This document shows, one piece after another, positions 56,601 to 64,000 of a DNA stretch of 64,000 nt. This DNA comes from Blepharisma stoltei (Eukaryota; Ciliophora; Heterotrichea; Heterotrichida; Blepharismidae). Under the pieces are notes generated by a model. That model was not told the DNA's origin, searched no databases, and was given only the letters and a program-made list of their open reading frames with translations. How positions within the stretch are numbered: the first letter of the stretch is position 1; the number at the start of each line of letters is the position of its first letter. The position numbers were made by a program, and so were the translations under genes. The stretch spans positions 1-64,000 of the forward strand of contig CAJZBQ010000029.1 of the NCBI GenBank assembly GCA_914767885.1, given 5' to 3'.

Positions 56601-58841
56601 TCGAGCAAAATGTAATAAACAGCTGAAGGGGATGAGCTGAATTTTACAAAGGGAAGCATTAATGGACTTAAAATAAAAACTTATCAATCAAGTTCCTTTT
56701 TGCGGAAGGATAATTTTTTTAAATAAGCAGTGCCAATTTATTTAAGATTAATTGCTCTACAAAAGTACAAAGTTCGTATTGAACTCTTGCTGTTCTTTAT
56801 GAAGTTATTAATGGCTCATATAATGATTGTTATCAAATTGAAATGGACTTAAAAACTAAAAACTTATCGATCGAGTTGCTTTTTTGCGGAAGGATAAATT
56901 TAAAAATAACAGTGCCAATCTATTTCTCTATAAAAGCCAAAGTTTGTATTAAGCACTCGCTGCTCTTTATAAAGTTCTTAATAACTCATAGTAATCATTT
57001 ATATTTATCATTTACAGTCTAAAATGCATACTAATTTAAAATTAATTTAATAATAAAACCATTTTAAAAATTGCACGTTTGCTTATCAACTTTTTTCACT
57101 TGTCAACCATTTTTTGGCATGCCATTTTTAACACTTCCCTTTATGAGATCTAGCTCATCCCTTCGAGAGAGTCCGTCTTAGTCGTTCATCCGTCCATTAT
57201 ATTTTGTTCAATAAAAAAATTTTCGAGGAATTTGGGCGATAGTGTTGAATTGAGGGGTAGGGGATTTGACTTTATGTATGACCAAGCATTAATGGAGTCA
57301 AAAAATGCAGCCATCATTGCATTCTGGATTGATGATTGACTTCCATTTATAAAAATTCTTATAAGAGTGGATCCTAAAGCCCCTGGCTCAGCTGAAATTT
57401 CTAGATTGCATCATTGCTTACATACATTTGTAGAAGTAGATACATATGGTATTCCATCTGTCATTAATATTGAAACTTCAATAATGTCTGAGTCTTCTTT
57501 AACAACCAAATAATCACTCATGGAGCTTTTTACCAAAATAAAACCAGAATTGATAATTTTCAATCATAAGGAAAGTGCAAAAGAAGGTGCAATTACTCCA
57601 CTTGTGCTTATTCTATCACTTACTTTGAAGTAGTAGCCTCTGTTTATAGCTGGCTTTGGATCATTAACATCAAAGTTTGGATAAATGTTTGCATTATTGT
57701 TGCCTATATCTCACACTCCAATTTGACTCAAAATAAGGGAATTTGTCAAATCAAAACCAAATCCAAGATCAGGACCTATGCATTGAATGGAGCTTAAACT
57801 TTTGCCCGTGGGACAATCATTTAGGCAAAAGTAATTAAATTGGACTAGGCCTGGATTACAACTAGTACAATCATTAAAAAGTGATGACGAACAGGCTAAG
57901 CATCCTGTAAAACAACTTTGAAGTTTTCTGCTATGATTAGTTTGGCTGCTTTTCGGCTCTGGTAAATAAACGGGTACACAATTTTTGCATGAAAACTCAC
58001 CTCTATATGAGTTTTCAGAGTATTCTAATTTACTAAAAAGCTGTGGAAAATTAACTTCTAAGTTATTCCTTGCCTCTAATCAATAAATGAATCCTTTAAA
58101 AGATGAAACTTCATCTACGCTTCCTATTGTCCACTTATAAAGCTCATTTGGAAAGCTTATTTCTACATTTAAAAATGATCTAACTGATATTTCATCATTG
58201 ATTTTTACCATAAGCTCTATAATATTGCAATTTACTTGTTCAAATTGAAAAGACAAAGCTTGCCAAAGGTTTTGATACGGGCTCGTCTCAATGAAAATTT
58301 CTTCTAAAGCATCCTTATTAAGCAAATTCGAGACAGTTAGAATAAATATATATATATTTTCTCTTGCCTCTATCTTAATATGGCTTCCAATTGAGCTTTC
58401 AACCCTAATAATGTTTCCTTGGTCCAAAGGCTTGATCCATAGATTAAATGAAAAAGAAAAGCTAGGGATATAGTTTTCGCTGCTTTCTATTGTCTTATTG
58501 GATTCAAAATAAAATAAATTATTATTTTGAAGAATAGGCAGTTTTGGTAATCCATTATCAATAAATAGGTCGCTATCTCTAGTAAAAGTTTGGACTGAGT
58601 CCTTCGAATGACTAATATCTATGGTAAAAATAGAGCCTTGTGGAGTGCTGCAAAATTTAGTTCCGGAGCATGAACTATATTCAAATGAACCTGTTGGACA
58701 TACATCAACGCATAATCTGTCAGCCAGATTTTTTTGGCTTGGCAAGCATATGTAGCAGGAAGAAGAAAAGTTTGCATATCTTTCTGGGCAGCTTCCACTC
58801 ACAAACTCAAATAGGACAAGAATAATAGACAGCTCAATCAT
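47645..58841 (-). CDS. Gene B: paralogue of gene A, about 1,970 aa
   Basis: ATG at 58841 with a signal peptide (MIELSIILVLFEFVSGS), four Cys-rich plus beta-sandwich modules (INRGYYF, IERGYYF, YLRGFYF), a membrane-proximal beta domain, and several TM segments. The tail ends KNKMKVITI, TAA at 47645-47647. Seven insertions and one 15-nt intron are resolved and restore the frame. A composite block at about 48146-49393 splits FYTVFFL from RRLVYIFTL and could not be resolved to the base. TGA encodes Trp at many conserved positions. Compared with gene A it has far fewer modules but the same C-terminus. It is transcribed toward the ABC transporter. Confidence 0.83.
48283..48782. mobile_element. TIR element carrying a SINE-like unit
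   Basis: Arms of about 45 bp (48283-48329, 48735-48782) are inverted copies containing TTTATGGTAAATTGATTTTA and GTCAAAAAAATTTT. Between them, at about 48411-48735, is the GC-rich SINE-like unit. Confidence 0.8.
48411..48735. mobile_element. SINE-like unit, copy 1
   Basis: It shares with 52820-53150 the stretches CACGTGTCGGG-like, CGGCTTCGACGGGCTT and CCGCTATTGCTGTGCAGAAG, and with 19989-20150 the left end TTTAACGTCTCCTACGGGG. GC content is far above the surroundings. No coding frame is conserved between copies; a pol III-derived SINE is likely, though I could not place A and B boxes with confidence. Confidence 0.65.
49531..50121. mobile_element. Insertion with 12-bp direct repeats in gene B
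   Basis: AACAGAAAATAG occurs at 49519-49530 and 50110-50121. Removing 591 nt joins FITPILFPIFC to WKNEGHIIGRD, matching gene A in the same TM region. The insert has a GC-rich half (about 49850-50100) and a half made of short tandem units (CACAATCAGCAACTCCACTT, then ACAAAACCAACTCC) at about 49565-49755. Confidence 0.8.
50210..50224 (-). other. 15-nt intron in gene B
   Basis: On the minus strand GTATTTATTATTTAG; ends in an in-frame TAG, and removal joins LICLTT to YENWNIVQ. Same position as gene A intron 1. Confidence 0.9.
50539..50906. mobile_element. F1 MITE in gene B
   Basis: It is 368 nt, flanked by TTA on the + strand (50536-50538, 50904-50906). Removal joins RYFFQNLL to SFNLFPNIFEW in frame. 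Confidence 0.9.
52276..52599. mobile_element. F2 MITE in gene B with TGA/TCA duplication
   Basis: It is 324 nt, flanked by TGA on the + strand (52273-52275, 52597-52599). Ends are CTCCCCCCCTTTAAAATGGA and GTTCCAATTTAAAGGGG. Removal joins PESNNS to VLFSKKNNS. There is no TA at the junction. Confidence 0.9.
52805..53242. mobile_element. SINE-like unit, copy 2, with 12-bp direct repeats
   Basis: ATCGCAGGAATC lies at 52793-52804 and 53231-53242. Removing 438 nt joins KKYLIPAIT to GSTQNFY in gene B. The core (52820-53150) matches copy 1. A small inverted repeat (CATAAATAAAAT with ATTTTATTTATG) occupies the right 85 bp. Confidence 0.82.
53737..54290. mobile_element. F3 MITE in gene B
   Basis: It is 554 nt, flanked by TAA on the + strand (53734-53736, 54288-54290). 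The left end CTCCCCCCCATCCTTGATCG is repeated at about 53801; the right end is a tight hairpin of ATCGAACGAC. This is the same architecture as F1 with a different block sequence. Removal joins SSFCPL to ELSGNCIPDC. Confidence 0.9.
54816..55274. mobile_element. Insertion with 13-bp direct repeats in gene B
   Basis: CCATCATCAAAGA lies at 54803-54815 and 55262-55274. Removing 459 nt joins FTGSSLMM to APPNWNNASP. The insert is GC-rich in places and has CCACACCCCACCCCACCCCA near 55125 and GGTTCGAAGGGAGG near 55094, the latter resembling a pol III B box. No TA is in the repeat. Confidence 0.8.
55989..57278. mobile_element. 1.29-kb TA-bounded element in gene B
   Basis: TA at 55987-55988 and 57277-57278. 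Imperfect TIRs (CATAAAGTCAA with CCCCTACCCCTCAAT, versus CATATAGTCAA with ACCCACCCCACAAT). Inside is a smaller inverted-repeat element (56029-56566, arms AAGAAATATAAGAGATATTG) and a direct duplication of about 181 bp (units near 56663 and 56844). Removal (1,290 nt) joins DSINAWSY to AGLYVGSDVN. Confidence 0.82.
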
Positions 58842-59128
58842 TTTTTATTATTTCAACTATAATAGAAGAAATATGCTCTTTATAACTCAAAGCTTAAGCA
58901 TTTACAAGAAAAATTCAAATAAAACGAGGAATTTGTTGTTTTGTTAAAAAAACAGTTTTTTTAAAATAATAAAAGCTTTAAATAAAGCTCTGAATTATAA
59001 CATATAAAGCTTAAATCAGAATAGTTATCAAGCATATAAAATTTATATACGAATCAGAATGAATGAAAGCATTTCGATTTATAGCAGCTATACTATTTTT
59101 ATATAATAAATAGGATCAATTAGGTATA

Positions 59129-60061
59129 TAGAAATTTCCCATAGATGGCCCTGTTTGCCCTTGATTTGCCCACTGACTCCCCCCCCTTTTAAATTGGAAC
59201 TAAAAATTTTGTTCCAATTTAAAGGGGATTAATTTTTTTTTTAAAAAAAAATATCAATATAAAATTTTTTATAAAAAAATATAAAAATTTAAAAAAAAAA
59301 AAATTTCAAAACTTATCGAATTAGATCAATAAATTTGTTAATAAAACGCTATTTACTCTTTATCCTTTAAAACAAAGCAAGATATAACTAAATTTTCATT
59401 ATTAGTTAATACGCCACTATTAATTGGTATCAAAATTATTTACACAAAAATTATTATTTTTATTGATAAAAAAAAGTAAAAAAAAAAAATTTTGGAAAAT
59501 TTATCGATCAAAGAGCTAATTTTGTTTAAATAAGATGTTATTTATACTCTATTCTTTAAAATAAAGCAAGAAATAAGTAAATTTTGAAATTTTATAAAGA
59601 ATTCCTATTGAATTTATATCAAAACTATCCAAATAAAAAATATCATTTTTATCAAAAAAAATAAAAATTTTTAAAAAAAAAAATTAATTGTTTTTAAAAT
59701 TTAGCAATTAAGGATAATAAATTTATTAAATAAGATGCTATTTATACTTTTTTTCTTTAAAAAAGAGCAAGATATAAATAAATTTTTAATTTTAGTTAAG
59801 AAGAAACATTTAACTTATATCAAAACTTTTTAGATAAAAATTATATATAATTTTTTGTTATAAATTAAATTTTGTTCCAATTTAAAGGGAGGTTAATTTA
59901 CCAAAAAAGTGGAAATTTTACCGATATTTTGTTCCAATTTAAAGGGGGGGGAGTGAGAAAATTTTTTGGTTTGACCAAATCATATGGTACTGGTCGAACC
60001 AAAAAATTTTCCCAGTGGCCAAATCAAGGGCAAACAGCGCCAAATATGGGAAAATTCTATA
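59129..60061. mobile_element. Hairpin element interrupted by an F2 MITE
   Basis: The ends TAGAAATTTCCCATAG and TAGAATTTTCCC match the 152-bp element at 23086. Removing the nested F2 leaves 153 nt. It is intergenic, between the 5' end of gene B and the 3' end of gene C. Confidence 0.88.
59177..59956. mobile_element. 780-bp F2 MITE nested in the hairpin element
   Basis: Flanked by TGA (59174-59176, 59954-59956). The left hairpin is GGAACTAAAAATTTTGTTCC with TTTAAAGG arms; the right end has two GTTCCAATTTAAAGG blocks. The interior consists of several diverged copies of an AT-rich unit of about 190 bp containing AAAGCAAGATATAA. Confidence 0.85.
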
Positions 60062-60074
60062 TAGTGAATTCTAT

Positions 60075-60255
60075 TAGATGGCGCGCAATGCGCCATCACT
60101 GGGCCATATCGGGAGAGGGTTCTCCACGAGGAATGGTTCCACGTGTGGAACCCTCTTTTTCCACGAGCCAAAAAGAGGGTTCCACACGTGGAACCATTCC
60201 TCGTGGAGAACCCTCTCCCGACATGGCCCGGTGATGGCGCATTGCGCGCCATCTA
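60075..60255. mobile_element. GC-rich palindrome of 181 bp
   Basis: Nearly perfect inverted arms of about 80 bp (TAGATGGCGCGCAATGCGCC and its inverse, GAGAGGGTTCTCCACGAGGA and its inverse) around a loop near 60160-60170. Open frames on both strands are by-products of the symmetry. It abuts the previous hairpin element. Confidence 0.9.
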
Positions 60256-60489
60256 TAGGAAGGCGCTATAGATTTTATGCTGAATTAGTCTTGATTTTAT
60301 AATATCTTAAAGTTTTTGTTTTATACTTACTTTTATTCATTTAATGAATGCATAATTGCTGACGTGTATTGCTATAATCATTTTCAAAGTTTTATTACTA
60401 CAATATATAATATCGACATCCTAGGGAGAAAATATGCATTTAGGATTTAAATTAAAAACACATAATTTTTAAAACGAGTTAAATAATAA

Positions 60490-63400
60490 TTACTCCAGGG
60501 TAATTATCTTTCCACTCTTTCTTTGGTTGTTTGCAGCTTTATTAAAAAAGCTACGGCTTGGTGAATTTCTCGAAGTCATCGCTGTTATTTCACCTTCCAT
60601 GGTTTCATTGATTGTATCGAGGACGATTTCTTGTCTAACTCCTGAAATCTTTTTAGACTTAGACTGTATAAACGAAATGATTGACTTGATAGGAAGCATA
60701 ATAGAAACTGCGACGTGAAAAGCTAAAATAAGGATAAAAAGCCCGACAATGACTTGCTCGTATCTTCCAATAGTTGATTGATCCATGCTTGAAGAATAAA
60801 TTGACATGCAAGTCATAATTACAGCTAAGCAAAGCTCTGATAGAGTATGAAATACTCCCATAATAAAATCTTTATAAGGCCATATGACAACTAAATAAAT
60901 CATATGTGCTAGTGAAATCACTATTAAAATAGCGATTTGAGCTGATGATGAATTTCTAACTCCTTAATTTCAGTTGGGCAAGGAACTGGCTCATGGGTGG
61001 AATTAATGTTTTGGATTCAAAAATTTATATAATACTCCTATGCTTGCAAAAAGAAAAAAATTGAGAAAGAATTTATATTTTAGAATGCAAACAAAAAACT
61101 TTAATAGAAAACTTAATATAATATTTATTACATATTGAATTATTTTATAAAGATAATTTTGCTCTCACTAAAGAGGACACAAATAAATAATGAGGTCATC
61201 TACTTACTGAATAATAAACAAAGTCTATGGATACTGGTTATTGCGTTCCAGTTTATTTCCCTTGCCCAAAAAAGTAACTTACTCCCCTCCGTCAGCGAAC
61301 AAAAGAATTTTGTTCGCTCACAAAAGGAGGCTAATTTTTTTTCTCGAAATTTAAAGAATCCCAATCACAAAAATTGGAAAGCAAATATTTATTTAATTTG
61401 CAAAATTTGTGTTTTAAAATGCAAGCTTTTAAAATTAAACAAAATTAGCTAGAGATTCCATTATACTAATTATCACATATATCAAAATATTTTTTCATTA
61501 AGTTTTTTTCTATTAAAATTTGTTCGCTCACAGAGGGTAGGCTATTGGGCAAAAAATAAGGATTTTTCCAATGATTTTGTTCACTAATGGAGAGAAGAAT
61601 TTAGTATCTTCCCGATGGATATTTGAAAAAGGGGACTTTTACCTAGAGGCAAATATTGCAACAAAAGCAGCGTAGCTAATACTAATACTAGCTAAGAAGT
61701 TTATTTCTAATTGGAACGCTAGTCACTGAAGTGTCAGTTTCCAACTATGCACTCCAAGGCTTTGAGCAGTGCAATAACCTTATCGAAAGGCGAAGAAGAG
61801 CTATTTCTGGCAGAAATGCTGAAATAGTCAGCAGGGAGGTTCTTCAGTAGCTGAGCAAGTCTTCTTAAAAGACTTGTCTGGATGAGAAATTAGCAAGAAG
61901 TCATATCTTTAACTAACTTAAGCAAACTCTCACTAAAGGGGAGCAAGAAGAATTAAAGCTCCTGCATAAACGATTCTTCTTACAAAAAATATCGTATGAT
62001 ATTGAGTGCTTAAAAACTTATAAGTCTTGAGCTCATAATAAAATGATCCAAAATATTTCCCAAAAGATTGGTTATGCTGAACAATTTTAATTTCACATAA
62101 ATAAGTAAGTAAAAATAATGCTACGGGTGAAATAGCTGATAAAGATATCGTTATGACGCAAAGCAGCTGATTAATGCTTTGGGTTGTATTACCACAATAA
62201 AACTAAATAAAAATTACTGTTATAATGGCTATAAGTGAAGAAATGGTAAAAGATAAGTAGTATTGGATCCAAAACCTGGCAAAAAGTGAATACTTGTATG
62301 AAACTAATGAATTAAAGTATTTTCCTTTTAAATGCAAGCGAGAAATAAAAGAAAGGGCATAAGAGATTGGTATTCCTACTAGTAATCCAATGAGTACAGT
62401 TAGGCTCTTCCCAATATTAATTAGAAGCAAATCGGTATCAACCCCTGCTCTTTCTGCTAGTTCATATGGAGATTCCCCATCACTTTTATCAATAAAATAC
62501 TCAAAAATATTTGGTATAGGGTTATAATTTCCAGTATCTTTAAAAAAATCAGTCATTTTTTCTGACATTTTCACATTAACTAATGGCAAATAGGTAACCA
62601 TTGAGATGATGTTCATTAGGCTTCATAATCCAACAGGATTAAAATTTATAAACGAAAGCCCAAGTGACGTTGCAAGTGTAGATTGGACTATAATAGCTAT
62701 ATGAGAGCTTAAATCTATCATTTTAGCTGTTCATTCATATGGATCATAAGAATATAGCCCTCCATATAGTTTATTTGTTTTTAGAAGTCCGTTGGAGACA
62801 GATTTGATTTTCAATATTTCTAAGAACTCCAAGGTAACTATAGTATCCTGATTAATTTCTGAATCTAGTCTAAGCTCTATAAAGTAATTTTTCTGGCTCA
62901 CTTTTGTGATAGTGAAATTCAATTTGGTTGAGTTAATGAAAATAGAAATGTCTTTCTCGCTTAGATCGTTTGCTAAATTATCATTGAACAGCAAGTTAAG
63001 GGTGTTGTTTTTATTGACATCTAAGGTTGCGTAGAATTCTACTTCAGAGCAGAGAGCTGTGCCACTGAACCCATCATTGCACTTGCATAAGTTATCAACA
63101 ATTGAGGCATTCTCTATACACTTGGAGCAGTAAGTATCTGATGTGCATAATGAACAGAAATCAGGGCATTTAATTAAGGTATCATCATTTTCAAGGTAAT
63201 AACCATCTGGCACAGCTTCACATCTTTCTGTGCCTGAATTTCAATAAAATCCATTTTCGCACTCACAATTTGGTAAGATTGCTGAAGGATCTATGCACGA
63301 AGTGCAGGTCTGAGTACTATAGCTGCTGCATAGCAAACACTTTGGATTCGAGCACAAAGTGCAAGAAGAACTATCTCCAGAGCAGCTAGAACATCCTGAA

Positions 63401-64000
63401 TGGCAATTGCTGCAGCTGGTGCCTGTCCAATATTGATTTATACCACAGTTCGGAATGCAGCCAGTCAATTTTGGGCATGATGAACAACTGCTGCTGCATG
63501 CTGATGATAAGAAAGATGATGGAGATGATATTTTTTCATTTTGAATGCATACGCTATAAATAAAACCATTGAAAAATGATCCTTCTGTTAGAACTCTTTC
63601 TCGAGAAGGAGACTTTGAGTCTCCTCCAATAGTCACTCTCATATGACCAGAAATATCATTAAAGTATCCATTCGAAATTCCTTGCAAAGTGTCTTGCACA
63701 GAATTAATAAAACTTAAAATAACTGTATTTCCTGAAAAAATATCAAAAGTTACCATATAAAGGCTCCAAGCATTCATAGGCACAGTATTCTGAGCTGTGA
63801 AAGAATAGAGAGTTCCATAATCCAAAGAAATCCTTATATTTGGGCTGCCATTTAATAGGGAAATTATCAAAATATCGTTTAAGCTTGAGTCTCTTTTAGC
63901 AAAAAGTACTGAGTTTGATGAACTTGGATTAATTCAGGTTGTAAATGTAAAATAAGGCCCAACAACTAGTTTTGGCGATAAATATGTGCCGAACTCAGGC
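60490..64000 (-). CDS. Gene C: third gene A paralogue (5' end outside window)
   Basis: Enters from the right edge within a beta-sandwich module (YFTFTTWINPSSSN), then Cys-rich blocks (CxxC series, CSSCPKLTGCIPNCG), the membrane-proximal beta domain, TM segments, FFVRRIVYAGALIL, and a tail ending NQRKSGKIITLE, TAA at 60490-60492. One 15-nt intron and one insertion of 987 nt (with a nested MITE) are present. TGA is Trp at several conserved sites. The C-terminal 700 residues align along their length with genes A and B. It is transcribed in the same direction as gene B. Confidence 0.87.
60960..61946. mobile_element. F2-like element in gene C with nested F1
   Basis: Flanks are TAA (60957-60959) and CAA (61944-61946) on the + strand, so one copy has mutated. 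Ends read TCCTTAATTT and AAAGGGGAG on the + strand. Removal using the intact copy joins GALIL to LRNSSSAQIA in frame. An F1 copy lies inside. Confidence 0.75.
61282..61603. mobile_element. F1 MITE nested in the gene C insertion
   Basis: Flanked by TTA (61279-61281, 61601-61603). The left hairpin around GTCAGCGAACAAAAGAATTT is intact; the right end is decayed (CACTAATGGAGAGAAGAAT). Confidence 0.8.
62203..62217 (-). other. 15-nt intron in gene C
   Basis: On the minus strand GTAATTTTTATTTAG; ends in an in-frame TAG, and removal joins LIAIIT to FYCGNTT, the same site as in genes A and B. Confidence 0.92.

Noticed and set aside
59980-60302. Two ORFs with nearly identical proteins on opposite strands
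   Set aside because: By-product of the 181-bp palindrome.

Overview
The window looks like germline (micronuclear) DNA from the end of a chromosome of a heterotrich ciliate, most likely a Blepharisma. Four things point there. The first 3.88 kb is an uninterrupted array of the 8-mer TAACACCC. TGA is read as tryptophan throughout, at positions where paralogous domains carry TGG. Introns are 15-16 nt long. Genes are split by many unexcised insertions (IES-like) whose exact removal restores single reading frames. The species and the germline assignment are inferences from remembered family traits, because no database could be consulted.

Layout. 1-3878 telomere. 3879-4605 (-) a surface-protein gene cut by the telomere. 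4606-6250 a gene-poor stretch with MITEs. 6251-8696 (+) mitochondrial translation initiation factor IF-2 with one MITE. 8805-32727 (+) gene A, a giant Cys-rich/beta-sandwich/multi-TM surface protein (about 5,078 aa) broken by 14 insertions and two 15-nt introns. 33820-35670 (+) an F-box protein fused to a cullin N-terminal-like region. 35716-39868 (+) a coiled-coil protein with four insertions. 40034-40528 (+) a small acidic protein. 41787-47146 (+) an ABCB-type ABC transporter with six insertions. 58841-47645 (-) gene B and 64000-60490 (-, running off the window) gene C, both paralogues of gene A.

Three kinds of insertion can be told apart. (i) MITEs whose termini begin CTCCCC and which are flanked by a 3-bp TNA duplication (TTA, TAA, TCA or TGA). 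They comprise three families, F1 (GTGAG-type), F2 (TTTAAATTGG-type) and F3 (ATCGAACGA-type), with the same ends but different interiors. (ii) TA-bounded elements, several with termini beginning TAGAA or TACC. These include 150-175 bp hairpin elements and a 2.86 kb element with long terminal inverted repeats, a fragment resembling a Tc1/mariner-type transposase, and a RING-finger ORF. (iii) Insertions flanked by 7-13 bp direct repeats, most without a TA in the repeat. They include one 2.2 kb LINE-like element with an ORF1 relic and several SINE-like elements. Nesting is common.

In gene A, deleting every insertion at its inferred boundaries and the two introns leaves 15,237 nt, exactly 5,079 codons. 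I found no TAA or TAG in the segments read between junctions. The ABC transporter (1,220 aa) and the coiled-coil gene (842 aa) also close exactly. IF-2 (one junction) and the 3' part of gene B are the only places where simple repeat-to-repeat excision fails, each by one base. All coordinates were read by eye.
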